Positions 8,891 through 17,323 of a stretch of DNA of 64,000 nt are shown piece after piece (within the stretch, counting starts at the first letter, position 1; every line of letters starts with the position of its first letter). Source of the DNA: Trinickia caryophylli (GTDB lineage Bacteria > Pseudomonadota > Gammaproteobacteria > Burkholderiales > Burkholderiaceae); NCBI RefSeq assembly GCF_034424545.1, contig NZ_CP139970.1, positions 2,480,001 to 2,544,000 on the forward strand, given 5' to 3'. The notes under the pieces are model-generated. The model saw only the letters and a program-made list of their open reading frames with translations, had not been told where the DNA came from and ran no database searches. The position numbers were made by a program, and so were the translations under genes.

Positions 8891-8907
8891 TCGGAATATC
8901 GTTCCGA
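8891..8907. promoter_or_regulatory. candidate KdgR operator, kdgT-proximal
   Basis: Perfect six-base arms TCGGAA / TTCCGA around a five-base spacer, 55 bp upstream of the kdgT start. It has the same arm sequence as the kduI-proximal dyad but tighter spacing. The 223-bp divergent region therefore has one dyad near each gene. Confidence 0.55.
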
Positions 8908-8962
8908 TTCAACAAAAACAACCGATATCCCGTCAACAGGACGCAGAGTCCACGGAGGAGAC

Positions 8963-9976
8963 GTGAACCTCAAGAACGCAATAGACCGTATTCCGGGCGG
9001 CCTGATGCTCGTGCCGATGGTGCTCGGCGCCTGTGTGCATACGTTCGCGCCGGGCGCCGGCAAGTACCTCGGCTCATTTACGAACGGGCTCATCAGCGGC
9101 ACCGTGCCGATTCTCGCCGTCTGGTTCTTCTGCATGGGCGCGACGATCGACCTGCGTGCCACCGGTGTCGTGCTGCGCAAGTCGGGCACGCTCGTGCTGA
9201 CGAAGATTCTCGTCGCCTGGCTTGCCACGTTGCTCGCGGCGCAGTTCATTCCCGACGACGGGATCAAGTCCGGCGTGCTGGCCGGCTTGTCGCTACTCGC
9301 GATCACCGCCGCGATGGACATGACCAACGGCGGACTCTACGCCGCGGTCATGCAGCAATACGGCACCAAGGAGGAAGCCGGCGCGTTCGTGCTGATGTCG
9401 ATCGAATCGGGGCCGCTCGTGAGTATGTTCATACTCGGGGCAACCGGCGTGGCCGTTTTCGAGGCCCGGCTTTTCGTGGGTGCGGTACTGCCGTTTCTGA
9501 TCGGCTTCGCGCTGGGCAATCTCGACAAGCAGTTGCGCGAGCTCTTCGGCCGGTGCGTTGTCCCGCTCATCCCGTTCTTCGGCTTTGCCCTTGGCAACGG
9601 CATCGATCTCGGCGTGATCGCGAAAAGCGGCCTGCCGGGCTTGCTGCTCGGCCTCGTCGTCATCGTCATCACCGGCATCCCGCTCATGCTGTCGGACAAG
9701 CTGATCGGCGGCGGCAACGGTACGGCCGGGCTCGCCGCGTCTTCGACGGCCGGCGCGGCGGTGGCGAACCCCGCCATCATCGGCGAGATGGTGCCGAAGC
9801 TCAAACCGATGGTGCCGGCGGCCACCGCGCTCGTCGCCACGGCCTGCCTCGTTACCGCCATCCTCGTGCCGATTCTCACGGCGATGTGGGCGCGCCGGGT
9901 CGGCAACGGCGCGGCACGCTCCGACGCGATGCCGGCTGCGCACGGCCGTCCGCTCGAGCAGGAAGGACACATCTGA
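8963..9976 (+). CDS. kdgT: 2-keto-3-deoxygluconate permease
   Basis: A 337-residue inner-membrane proton symporter of the KdgT family with about ten hydrophobic segments, importing 2-keto-3-deoxygluconate and related uronate breakdown products. Family-typical stretches include [12 protein letters not shown] near the N-terminus, [12 protein letters not shown] in the middle and [17 protein letters not shown] near the C-terminus. The GTG at 8963 is chosen over an open frame beginning at 8840 because CGGAGGAG sits just upstream and [12 protein letters not shown] is the usual N-terminus; the upstream extension is polar and basic. It is divergent from kduI-kduD-kdgR and completes an import-plus-catabolism unit. 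Confidence 0.92.
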   Translation: MNLKNAIDRIPGGLMLVPMVLGACVHTFAPGAGKYLGSFTNGLISGTVPILAVWFFCMGATIDLRATGVVLRKSGTLVLTKILVAWLATLLAAQFIPDDGIKSGVLAGLSLLAITAAMDMTNGGLYAAVMQQYGTKEEAGAFVLMSIESGPLVSMFILGATGVAVFEARLFVGAVLPFLIGFALGNLDKQLRELFGRCVVPLIPFFGFALGNGIDLGVIAKSGLPGLLLGLVVIVITGIPLMLSDKLIGGGNGTAGLAASSTAGAAVANPAIIGEMVPKLKPMVPAATALVATACLVTAILVPILTAMWARRVGNGAARSDAMPAAHGRPLEQEGHI

Positions 9977-10047
9977 ACGCTCGGGTGTCGGCGTATCCGA
10001 ACGATGCGGGACGCGGCTCGGCCGTCGTCCGTCCCGCGCGCTTCGCC

Positions 10048-10076
10048 CCTGGCGCCAGGCAGACCCTTGGCGCCAA
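10048..10076. promoter_or_regulatory. two adjacent perfect palindromes
   Basis: CCTGGCGCCAGG (10048-10059) and TTGGCGCCAA (10067-10076) share the core TGGCGCCA, with centres 18 bp apart. They lie in the spacer between kdgT and the NTF2-like gene. They could be an operator pair or structured mRNA; the sequence does not decide between these. Confidence 0.35.
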
Positions 10077-10115
10077 ACGGAGGACCCATTGACGGCAACG
10101 ACAAGGAGACGCTGC

Positions 10116-10583
10116 ATGATCGTTTCATCTTCGTTTCGACGGACGCTGTGCTCGCTGGCCGGTGTGACGCTGATCGTGGCGAGCGGCGCGGTGCGCGCCA
10201 CGGCCCCCGACGAGAACGGTGCCGCGGTGGCGAGCGCGGTGGAGGCCATGCGCTCGGCCATGCTCGCGAGCGACGGCGCCGCGCTCGCCAAACTCGTCGA
10301 AGACGATCTGACCTACGGTCACTCGTCAGGACGTATCCAGGACAAGGCCGCTTTCCTCAAGGAGCTCGACGGCACGCATGCGTTCCGTTCGCTCACGCTG
10401 TCGAATCAGACGGTCAGGGTCGTGGGCGACGACGCGATCGTGCGTCACGTGTTCGACTCGGAAAACAATCAGCCCGACGGCAAGGTGACGACCTCGCACA
10501 TCGGCGTATTGCAGGTATGGAAGCATCGCCCCGAAGGCTGGCGGCTGCTCGCGCGTCAGGCTTATCTGCTGCCGAAGCAATAA
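10116..10583 (+). CDS. secreted NTF2-like (SnoaL/DUF4440-type) protein
   Basis: A 155-residue protein with an N-terminal signal peptide (basic FRR, hydrophobic LAGVTLIV, Ala-x-Ala cleavage region near residue 30) followed by a cone-shaped NTF2-like domain. The family pattern AVEAMRSAMLASDGAALAKLVEDDLTYGHSSG and a final LLARQAYL strand are visible. ATG 10116 is preferred to a start at 10089 because AAGGAG lies at proper distance. The domain often serves in small-molecule binding or as an isomerase or hydrolase scaffold, but no catalytic residues can be assigned. It sits 139 bp after kdgT and might be co-expressed with uronate uptake; its role there is unknown. Confidence 0.8.
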   Translation: MIVSSSFRRTLCSLAGVTLIVASGAVRATAPDENGAAVASAVEAMRSAMLASDGAALAKLVEDDLTYGHSSGRIQDKAAFLKELDGTHAFRSLTLSNQTVRVVGDDAIVRHVFDSENNQPDGKVTTSHIGVLQVWKHRPEGWRLLARQAYLLPKQ

Positions 10584-10667
10584 CGGCTGGCGTACGCGTC
10601 AACCACTTGCGCACCTTCAGACGTTCGCCCGGGCCGGCCGCACGCATGCGCGGCCCGCGGCGGCGCC

Positions 10668-11768
10668 TCACTCGGCTACCCGGTAGCGTTCGAGCCAGTG
10701 CGCATAAGGTGCCGGCAACACCCATGACGGGCGCTCGATTTCGAGCCGCAGCGCGGCCTGATAGGGCCAATGCGGATTGGCGAGGTGCGCGCGGCCGACC
10801 ATGACGAGGTCGAGCTGGCCTTCGGCAACCGTCCGGTTCGCGATGGCGGGCGAATCGATGCCCCAGGCCGACGCAACGGGCAACTCCGCTTCGCGGCGTA
10901 CACGCTCGGCAAGCGGCGCGAGGAAGGCCGGACCCCAGGGAATCTTCGCATCGGGCGTCGAGAACCCGGCGCTGACACTGAGCAGATCGAGGCCGCCGCG
11001 GCGCAATCCCTTTGCGAGTTCGATCGACTCGGCGAGCGTGGTTTCGTCGCGGCCGTCGTACTCGATCACGCCGAAGCGCGCCGTGAGCGGCAGGCGCTCG
11101 GGCCACACGTCCCTTACCGCCGCGAGCGTTTCGAGCAGGAACCGGCTGCGGCCGGCGAGATCGCCGCCATAAGCGTCGTCGCGCCGGTTCGAATGAACCG
11201 AGAAGAAGCTCTGCGCCAGATAGCCGTGAGCGAAATGCAGCTCGAGCCATTCGAAGCCGGCATCGCGCGCGCGTTTCGCGGCCGCGACGAAATCCGCCTT
11301 CACGCGGGCGATGTCTTCGAGCGTCATGGCCTTCGGCACCTTCGGCAACTGCGCGCCGTATGCGACGGCGGACGGCGCGAGCGTCGCCCAGCCGCGCGGG
11401 TCGCCGTCGGCGATATGATCGTCGCCCTCCCACGGGCGGTTCGCGCTGGCCTTGCGCCCCGCGTGCGCGAGCTGAATGCCGGGCACGGCGCCGGCCGCCT
11501 TGATCGAGGCGGCGATGCGCGCCATGCCTTCGGCCTGCTCGTCGTTCCAGAGGCCCGTGCAGCCGGGCGTGATCCGGCCTTCGGGCGAAACGGCCGTCGC
11601 CTCGACGATCACGAGGCTCGCACCGCCGCGCGCAAGGCTCGCGTAGTGCGTGAAGTGCCAGTCGTCGACGAACCCGTCGACCGCGCTGTATTGGCACATC
11701 GGCGGCACGGCTATGCGATTGCGCAACGAGACGTCTTTGAGTCGGAAGGGGGTGAATAAAGCAGCCAT
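10668..11768 (-). CDS. NADH:flavin oxidoreductase of the old yellow enzyme family (YqjM-like)
   Basis: A 366-residue FMN-dependent ene-reductase. Features of the YqjM class: an N-terminal PPMCQYSA with the flavin-tuning cysteine, the HAGRKA stretch, LHFAHGYLAQSFFS with the His/His substrate-anchoring pair, and the C-terminal phosphate-binding region (VMVGRAHLANP). Such enzymes reduce activated carbon-carbon double bonds of enones and nitro compounds; the natural substrate here is unknown. It is transcribed divergently from a LysR regulator 112 bp away, the arrangement usual for a regulator and its target. Confidence 0.9.
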   Translation of the reverse strand: MAALFTPFRLKDVSLRNRIAVPPMCQYSAVDGFVDDWHFTHYASLARGGASLVIVEATAVSPEGRITPGCTGLWNDEQAEGMARIAASIKAAGAVPGIQLAHAGRKASANRPWEGDDHIADGDPRGWATLAPSAVAYGAQLPKVPKAMTLEDIARVKADFVAAAKRARDAGFEWLELHFAHGYLAQSFFSVHSNRRDDAYGGDLAGRSRFLLETLAAVRDVWPERLPLTARFGVIEYDGRDETTLAESIELAKGLRRGGLDLLSVSAGFSTPDAKIPWGPAFLAPLAERVRREAELPVASAWGIDSPAIANRTVAEGQLDLVMVGRAHLANPHWPYQAALRLEIERPSWVLPAPYAHWLERYRVAE

Positions 11769-11856
11769 AGCGGGTGGTTTGCCTCGGGTTGGACAACGTC
11801 TTGGGTCAGGCTCGATAGCCTACGGCTCCGGCGCTATAATTAAAACCACCCGCTGG

Positions 11857-11871
11857 TTATCGGTTTGATAA
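11857..11871. promoter_or_regulatory. candidate LysR-regulator binding site
   Basis: Perfect dyad TTATC-GGTTT-GATAA in the divergent spacer between the flavin oxidoreductase and the LysR gene, nine bases before the LysR start codon. A TATAAT hexamer lies at 11835-11840. LysR proteins bind interrupted dyads between divergent genes, so the adjacent regulator is the likely ligand. Confidence 0.5.
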
Positions 11872-11880
11872 GAGTTGCTT

Positions 11881-12831
11881 ATGCTGAATCCGCAATGGCT
11901 GCGTACGTTCGCGGCGCTGGCCGAGCTCGGTCACTTCACCAAAACGGCCGAACGGCTCGGCCTGACGCAAGCTGCGGTGAGCCAGCACCTGCGCCACCTC
12001 GAGCAGGCGCTCGGGCCGCTCTTGATTCGCCGGCCTCGCAGCTTGGAACTCACGCCGGCCGGCCGTGCGCTGCTCGAGTACTGTGACGAGGTGGACTGTG
12101 CCGACGAGCGTCTCAAGCTGCGCCTGACCGAAGCCGACAGGGATCGTGGCGAGATCAGCATCATTACGCCGGGCAGCATCGGGCTGTCGGTGTATCCGTT
12201 GCTGCTCGAGTTGCAGCAGATGAGCCCCGGGCTCTCGGTGCGGCACCGCTTCGCCCCCGATAGCGAAGTGCTCGACGGGGTGCTGACGAATCGCTACGAG
12301 TTGGGCATCGTGACACTGAAGCCCGACGACGTGCGCCTGGAGGCGAGCTATTTCGCCGAGGAGCCGCTGGAACTCGTGGTGCCGGCGGGCGAGTGCGTGC
12401 ATACCTGGGAGGATCTCGAGCGCCTGGGATTCATCGATCACCCCGACGGCAAGGCCATGGCGAGCCGCCTGCTGAGCCGGCGCTTTCCGGGCAACCCGGG
12501 CGTGCGCACGCTGCCGTGCCGCGGCTTCAGCAATCAGGTGGGACTCATTCTCGAGCCGGTGGCGCGCGGTTTCGGCTTCACCGTCATACCGCGTCACGCG
12601 CGCACGGCGTTCGGCCGACCGGACGCGATCGAAGTCGTCGAATGCGGTGCGACGGTGGTGGATACGCTATGGCTCATCCATCGCGCGGAATGGCCCGTCT
12701 CGGCCCGCGCACTGCGTGCGATCGCTCATCTCCAGCAAAGCTGCAGCGCGAAGCAAAGCGCCGAGCCGGCGCCGGTGCCGGCCTACTTGCGCAAACTATC
12801 GAGCACGTCGCGCCAGACGAACGGCGCGTAG
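11881..12831 (+). CDS. LysR-family transcriptional regulator
   Basis: A 316-residue LysR regulator. The winged helix is at residues about 3-60 (GHFTKTAERLGLTQAAVSQHLRHLEQALG), followed by the periplasmic-binding-protein-like effector domain. ATG 11881 gives the usual MLNPQWLRTF start; a TTG two codons earlier is possible. The last 49 bp overlap the 3' end of the convergent oxidoreductase gene, so the final residues (PAYLRKLSSTSRQTNGA) are translated from DNA shared with that gene. It probably controls the divergent flavin oxidoreductase, and perhaps itself, through the dyad just upstream. Confidence 0.9.
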   Translation: MLNPQWLRTFAALAELGHFTKTAERLGLTQAAVSQHLRHLEQALGPLLIRRPRSLELTPAGRALLEYCDEVDCADERLKLRLTEADRDRGEISIITPGSIGLSVYPLLLELQQMSPGLSVRHRFAPDSEVLDGVLTNRYELGIVTLKPDDVRLEASYFAEEPLELVVPAGECVHTWEDLERLGFIDHPDGKAMASRLLSRRFPGNPGVRTLPCRGFSNQVGLILEPVARGFGFTVIPRHARTAFGRPDAIEVVECGATVVDTLWLIHRAEWPVSARALRAIAHLQQSCSAKQSAEPAPVPAYLRKLSSTSRQTNGA

Positions 12832-13673
12832 TCCGCGTAGCACGCGCCGGCCGCGGCCATCGTGTCGACGAAACGGTCCTGCAGCTGTGCGCAGGCTGCG
12901 CTCATCGAAGGCTCGATGCCCGCATCGCGCAGCGTCTCGGCCACTTCGCGCATCTCGGCCGCGCGGCGCCGCCCGTGCTCGGCCACGCGGCTGATCAGAT
13001 AACCGGGAAGGTCCGCATTCGTGCGGAACTTGTCGAACGTCTCGCGCAACGAAGCGAGCACGATTTCGTCGGCGCCGTAGACGCGCGCCGCGCTCAGGCA
13101 CTCGACGGTCAACGCCTCGATGCCCTTGATCATGACGCTGCGGCACATCTTCGCGGCCGACGCGACGCCGACCTTCGTCGAGACCGCGCGCGCGTCGAAC
13201 CCGAGGGCGCGCAGCGCGTCGGCCACCGCTTCCGCATCCCTGCCGCCAAGCAGCATCGGCACCGCGATGCCGTAAGGCGGGACCGGCGCCATCACGGCCG
13301 ATTCCACGAAGCGGCCGCCGGCCGCCTCGATCACCGTGCAGCCGTGCGTTTTCGTGGCGGGCGAGACCGAGTTGATGTCGAGGAACACCTGCCCGGGTGC
13401 GATCGCCGCCGCCACGCCGGCCGCCACTTCGAGATCGGAGGCGGCCGTGACGGCCGATACGATGAGATCGGCGCCGCGAATCGCGTCGGCCACCGAGGCG
13501 CCCGCGCGTACGCCGGCACGGCGCGCCTTGCCGCGCATGGCCTCCGCCTCGCGCGCGTCGTCGAGCAGCAGGTCGTACATCGAAACTTCGGCGCCCTTTA
13601 CCGCGAGGGCGGCACCGAGAATACCGCCCGCTTCGCCGAAGCCGATGAATGCAATGCGTTCAAACGTCGTCAT
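12783..13673 (-). CDS. NAD(P)-dependent oxidoreductase, 6-phosphogluconate-dehydrogenase-like (DUF1932 type)
   Basis: A 296-residue dehydrogenase with an N-terminal Rossmann domain (IAFIGFGEAGG) and the beta-hydroxyacid dehydrogenase layout, including DINSVSPATK and a central GVASAAKMCRSVMIKG helix with the likely catalytic lysine. The helical C-terminal half resembles the DUF1932 version of the family. It begins 24 bp after galD on the same strand, so it is probably the last gene of the galB-ligK-galD operon. Its step in aromatic degradation is not established. Classical CHMS dehydrogenase (LigC) is of the unrelated Gfo/Idh/MocA family and is missing here, so a dehydrogenase role in the pathway is possible but unproven. 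Confidence 0.85.
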   Translation of the reverse strand: MTTFERIAFIGFGEAGGILGAALAVKGAEVSMYDLLLDDAREAEAMRGKARRAGVRAGASVADAIRGADLIVSAVTAASDLEVAAGVAAAIAPGQVFLDINSVSPATKTHGCTVIEAAGGRFVESAVMAPVPPYGIAVPMLLGGRDAEAVADALRALGFDARAVSTKVGVASAAKMCRSVMIKGIEALTVECLSAARVYGADEIVLASLRETFDKFRTNADLPGYLISRVAEHGRRRAAEMREVAETLRDAGIEPSMSAACAQLQDRFVDTMAAAGACYADYAPFVWRDVLDSLRK

Positions 13674-13697
13674 GAGTCCGAGCCTTTGGCCTGAGCT

Positions 13698-14897
13698 TTA
13701 TCCGTCCAACCGCGTGCCGTCTAACCGCGTGCCGTCCAACCGCGTGCCGTCCAACCGTTTGCCGTCCCACACGCTCGTCGCGATTCCGACTTCGCCGTCG
13801 AACATCCAGCGAGCCGTGCGCAGCAGCGCGGCACCGACCACGGCCGGCGCCTCGGGCGTGCCGCCCATCTCCAGCTCGACCGTGAATTCGCCCGTCGGAT
13901 GCTCGACGCTCACGCGCCGGCGCATGCCACCGGTGGGGGCGGCCACGCCGTCGCAAACGGTGCCGGGCATGACTGCCGCCGTCGCGACGCTCACGGCGCC
14001 AAGCACGCCGATCGAAGCGTGGCAGCGGTGCGGAATGAAGCTGCGCGTCGAGATCGTGCCGGGCGGCGCCGTGTTGCTGCCGTGCGAGTCCGGCGTGGCG
14101 CGCGGGGGCGCGATAAGGCACATTTTCGGTACCGTGCGCGCAGCCACGTCGCCAAGCTTCATCATCGGCCCGGCCTTCAGGCGGATCGCCTCGACGCGAG
14201 CCTTCAGTTCAGTGTCGGCATCGAGCGCCTCGCGGCTCTCGTAGCCGGTACGTCCGAGGTCCGCTGCGCGAATCAGCACGAGCGGCATGCCGTTGTCGAT
14301 GCAGGTGACGTCGACCCCGCCGATGGTGTCGCGCGCATTGCCCGTCGGCAGCAGGGCTCCGCAGGTCGAGCCCGCCGTGTCCTTGAATGCGAGCGGAATC
14401 GGCGCGGCCGTGCCGGGCACCCCATCGATGCGGGTGTCGCCCTCGTAGCACACATAACCGCCCGGCGTCTGCACGGTCGCCACAGCCGTCTGGCCCGTGT
14501 TGACCATATGAATGGCGACCTTCGTCGTGCCGTCGGCTGCCGGCACGAGCCCGCGCTCGATCGCGAACGGACCTACGGCGGCGAGCATGTTGCCGCAGTT
14601 CTGGCCGTAATCGACACGTGCTTCGTCCACGACCACCTGCGCGAACAGATAGTCGACGTCAGCGTCCGGCCGCGCCGAGCGCGACACGATAGCCACCTTG
14701 CTCGTAAGAGGATCGGCGCCGCCGATGCCGTCGATCTGACGCTTGTCGGGCGAACCCATCACGGCCAGCAGCACGCGGTCGCGCGTGGCCGGATCGGCCG
14801 GCAGGTCGTCGGCGAGAAAGAAACCGCCCTTCGACGTGCCGCCGCGCATCATCATGCAGGCAATGCGTGTCTGGCGTCGTGCCGCGCTGGTCGACAT
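13698..14897 (-). CDS. galD: 4-oxalomesaconate tautomerase (PrpF family)
   Basis: A 399-residue PrpF/diaminopimelate-epimerase-fold protein. The N-terminus MMRGGTSKGGFFLADDLP and the VDYGQNCGNMLAAVGPFAI active-site cysteine motif are typical of GalD, which converts the keto form of 4-oxalomesaconate to its enol in gallate/protocatechuate meta-cleavage. ATG 14897 follows AGGAG. The protein is longer than GalD proteins as I recall them (about 360). Its C-terminus carries a repeated GTRLD pentapeptide encoded by a tandem 15-bp repeat, probably a late addition that displaced the original stop. Order on the strand is galB, ligK, galD, oxidoreductase, with gaps or overlaps of 24 bp or less. Confidence 0.9.
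   Translation of the reverse strand: MSTSAARRQTRIACMMMRGGTSKGGFFLADDLPADPATRDRVLLAVMGSPDKRQIDGIGGADPLTSKVAIVSRSARPDADVDYLFAQVVVDEARVDYGQNCGNMLAAVGPFAIERGLVPAADGTTKVAIHMVNTGQTAVATVQTPGGYVCYEGDTRIDGVPGTAAPIPLAFKDTAGSTCGALLPTGNARDTIGGVDVTCIDNGMPLVLIRAADLGRTGYESREALDADTELKARVEAIRLKAGPMMKLGDVAARTVPKMCLIAPPRATPDSHGSNTAPPGTISTRSFIPHRCHASIGVLGAVSVATAAVMPGTVCDGVAAPTGGMRRRVSVEHPTGEFTVELEMGGTPEAPAVVGAALLRTARWMFDGEVGIATSVWDGKRLDGTRLDGTRLDGTRLDG
13704..13763. repeat. tandem 15-bp repeat, four copies, inside the 3' end of galD
   Basis: Units of GTCCAACCGCGTGCC start at 13704, 13719, 13734 and 13749. The second differs by one base and the fourth by two. Read in the galD frame they encode GTRLD repeats that run almost to the stop codon. 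Being a multiple of three, copy-number change keeps the frame. Confidence 0.85.
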
Positions 14898-14909
14898 CGG
14901 CGGGTCTCC

Positions 14910-15605
14910 TCAAAGTTGATCGGCGGACTCGACGTAGCGCAGGCCCTTGGCGGCCAGCTTGTCGCGCATGTCGTAGTAATCGAGGCCGAGCTTGCCCGTG
15001 GCCAGCACGCCGCGCGTCTTTTCTTCCTTCTCGAGCCGCGCTCGCGCGGCGGTGGCCACCGCCTCGACCGTTTCGAGCGGCACGACCACGACGCCGTCAT
15101 CGTCGGCGACGATCACGTCGCCGGCGCGCACGAGCTGCTGTGCGCAGACGACGGGTACGTTCACCGAGCCGAGCGTTTCCTTTACCGTGCCTTGCGCCGA
15201 GACGGCTTTCGACCAGACGGGAAAGTTCATCTGCTGCAACGCGCGTACGTCGCGGCAGCCGGCATCAATGACGAGGCCGCGCACGCCGCGATGCGCGAGC
15301 GAGGTCGCGAGCAACTCGCCGAAGTAGCCGTCCTCGCAAGGGGAGGTCGGCGCGACGACGAGAACGTCGCCCGCCCGGCACTGTTCGACGGCCACGTGCA
15401 GCATCCAGTTGTCGGAGGGCGGCACGAGTACGGTGACGGCCGAGCCGGCGATCGCGGCACCGGGGTAGATCGGGCGCATGTAGGCGGCGAGCAGGCCGAG
15501 GCGGCTTTGCGCCTCGTGCACGGTGGCCACGCCGGCTTCCCGCAGCACGGCTACGCTTTCGGGGTTGGCCCGGGCGATATGAGTGACGACGACGCCGCGC
15601 TTCAT
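14910..15605 (-). CDS. ligK: 4-carboxy-4-hydroxy-2-oxoadipate aldolase
   Basis: A 231-residue class II (metal-dependent) aldolase of the RraA-like fold that cleaves 4-carboxy-4-hydroxy-2-oxoadipate to pyruvate and oxaloacetate, the last step of the pathway (also called GalC). Recognisable stretches: [14 protein letters not shown] near the N-terminus, [10 protein letters not shown] and [11 protein letters not shown], the latter holding the metal/substrate Arg-Asp pair, and [13 protein letters not shown]. Its start overlaps the galB stop by four bases (ATGA), indicating translational coupling. Confidence 0.92.
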   Translation of the reverse strand: MKRGVVVTHIARANPESVAVLREAGVATVHEAQSRLGLLAAYMRPIYPGAAIAGSAVTVLVPPSDNWMLHVAVEQCRAGDVLVVAPTSPCEDGYFGELLATSLAHRGVRGLVIDAGCRDVRALQQMNFPVWSKAVSAQGTVKETLGSVNVPVVCAQQLVRAGDVIVADDDGVVVVPLETVEAVATAARARLEKEEKTRGVLATGKLGLDYYDMRDKLAAKGLRYVESADQL

Positions 15606-16333
15606 GACAGGTCTCCGACGACGGCCGGGGTGATGCGCTGATAGGCCTCGGCGTACTCGATGTTGCGTGCCGCCGTGATGCCGATGTTGCGCTTTGCCTG
15701 CACGCCGCGTTGCAGCGCCACGCGCGTGTAGTACTCCCACAGGTGTTCCTGACCGGCCATGCACTCGATGGCGCGGCGCTTCGCGTCCCATACTTCGGTG
15801 ATGTCGAGGAACGTGTTCGGCATCCACTCGCATTGTTCGGTTTGATGCGGCTCGAATGCATAGACGGGCGGCGCGCCGACGATCTTCTGCCCCGGATTGT
15901 GTCCTTCGGCCTGCGCGATGATGCGGGCTTCCTGCGCCACGTGCATTGCGAGCGGGTGATCGAAGTTGTAGGGATCCTTCAGCGAATGGCTCAGCACGAA
16001 CGCGGGCTGTACGTCGCGGTAGACGTCGACGAGACGCAGCAACGCTTCGTCCGAAACGCGCAGCGGATAATCGCCGAGATCGAAGAATTCCACTTCGGCG
16101 CCCAGCACGTCTGCGGCGCGCTCGGCCTCTTCCCGGCGGGCGGTCTTCACTTTCTCGATCGTCATTTCGCCCTTGCGCCAGAGCTTGGCCGATTCCCCGC
16201 GCTCGCCAAACGAGAGGCACACGACTTTCACGCGGTAGCCGTTCTTCTTGTGAAGCGCGATCGCGCCGCCCGCGCGCCAGACGAAGTCGGCGCTGTGCGC
16301 GCTGACCACCAACATCGATTGATTCGCTGCCAT
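15602..16333 (-). CDS. galB: 4-oxalomesaconate hydratase (PIG-L family)
   Basis: A 243-residue protein of the PIG-L/LmbE fold. It has [12 protein letters not shown] in place of the deacetylase AHPDDE motif, as in Pseudomonas GalB, plus [15 protein letters not shown] with the conserved His/Asp residues. It hydrates 4-oxalomesaconate to 4-carboxy-4-hydroxy-2-oxoadipate. First gene of the minus-strand unit galB-ligK-galD-oxidoreductase. ATG at 16333 lies 291 bp from the divergent GntR-type regulator, and that spacer holds the promoters for both directions. Confidence 0.92.
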   Translation of the reverse strand: MAANQSMLVVSAHSADFVWRAGGAIALHKKNGYRVKVVCLSFGERGESAKLWRKGEMTIEKVKTARREEAERAADVLGAEVEFFDLGDYPLRVSDEALLRLVDVYRDVQPAFVLSHSLKDPYNFDHPLAMHVAQEARIIAQAEGHNPGQKIVGAPPVYAFEPHQTEQCEWMPNTFLDITEVWDAKRRAIECMAGQEHLWEYYTRVALQRGVQAKRNIGITAARNIEYAEAYQRITPAVVGDLS

Positions 16334-16423
16334 CTGCTGTCCTTTCCCGATTGAATCGTTAGGGGGATTCTAGGTCTGGGACATGGGCCGGGGATGTGCA
16401 AACGACGCTCGTCGCCGTTCTCG

Positions 16424-16434
16424 TTTATTTATCG
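16424..16434. promoter_or_regulatory. AT-rich 11-mer shared by both intergenic regions around the FCD regulator
   Basis: TTTATTTATCG occurs here, between galB and the GntR/FCD gene, and again at 17377-17387 after that gene. Such an AT-rich word is unusual in this high-GC DNA and both copies lie in spacers of the aromatic cluster. Candidate regulator site, unproven. A TATACT hexamer at 16581-16586 could be the -10 of the regulator gene; otherwise I see nothing in the 16334-16624 spacer. Confidence 0.35.
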
Positions 16435-16624
16435 GTCCAGGCGAACAGGGGGCCGGAAAAGCGGCGCCTATGCGCTTGCCCGCGCGATATGGCGGGTTTT
16501 GGGCGCCACCGATTGGCTTATCACTGGTCGACGGCGCGGAGGGCCTGCCGTGCACGCGGCGACGGTGGCGAACCGCCAGATATACTAGCGCGGCATCTTC
16601 TCACGACAGCATGAGCACAAAGGC

Positions 16625-17323
16625 ATGGCCCTCACGACGCAACAGGCAATCGTCCAGACACTGCGCGAACGCGTGCTGAGCGGCGAACTCGCGCCGGGCG
16701 AGCGGCTCGTCGAATTGCAGCTTGCCGAGCGGCTCGGCGTTTCGCGCACGCCGCTGCGCCTCGCGTTGAGCGTGCTGGCCACGGAGGGGCTGCTCGAGCG
16801 GTCTTCGGCGCGCGGCTTCACGGTGCGGCGGTTTTCGGTCAGGGACATTCTCAACGCGATCGACGTGCGCGGCGTGCTCGAGGGGCTCGCCGCGCGCACG
16901 CTCGCCGAGCGTGGGTTCAGCGCCGAGCTGGCCGATCGACTCGACGCCTTGCTGGAAGAAGGCGACAGGCTTTTCGCCGGAGGCGCCGCAGCGCTTACCG
17001 AAACCAATTATGCGGACCTGAACGGACGGTTTCACGCACTTATCGTCGAGCAGGCGACGAACCAGGCCCTCAGTACCGCGCTGTTGCTCAACGACCGCAT
17101 TCCCTTCGTTTCCCCGGCAACGGTGGTCTTCGACAAGGATGCAAAGGAAAAGCAGTTTCAGACGCTGATGTTCGCCCACCGTCAGCATCACAGCATCGTC
17201 GCTGCGCTCAAGGCGGGGGAGGGAGCGCGCGTCGAAGCGCTGATGAAAGAGCATACGAACATATCGAAGGAAAGCCTCAATTTCCCCGGTCGGCGGCTGC
17301 ATCCGGTGATGGTCGAGTCGTAA
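16625..17323 (+). CDS. GntR-family regulator, FCD (FadR) subfamily
   Basis: A 232-residue regulator. The N-terminal winged helix spans residues about 5-70 ([37 protein letters not shown]), followed by an all-helical FCD effector domain with the usual metal-binding pattern (Asp/His in LNGRFHALI and [11 protein letters not shown]). FCD regulators commonly sense carboxylates, which fits control by a gallate or protocatechuate intermediate. It lies between the divergent galB operon and the dioxygenase genes. With the LysR protein at the far end, the cluster has two regulators; which one governs which promoter cannot be told from sequence. Confidence 0.9.
   Translation: MALTTQQAIVQTLRERVLSGELAPGERLVELQLAERLGVSRTPLRLALSVLATEGLLERSSARGFTVRRFSVRDILNAIDVRGVLEGLAARTLAERGFSAELADRLDALLEEGDRLFAGGAAALTETNYADLNGRFHALIVEQATNQALSTALLLNDRIPFVSPATVVFDKDAKEKQFQTLMFAHRQHHSIVAALKAGEGARVEALMKEHTNISKESLNFPGRRLHPVMVES

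Noticed and set aside
8840..8962. 41-codon N-terminal extension of KdgT from an upstream start
   Set aside because: The extension is polar and basic, would contain a candidate operator, and the GTG at 8963 has a much better ribosome site and family-like N-terminus.
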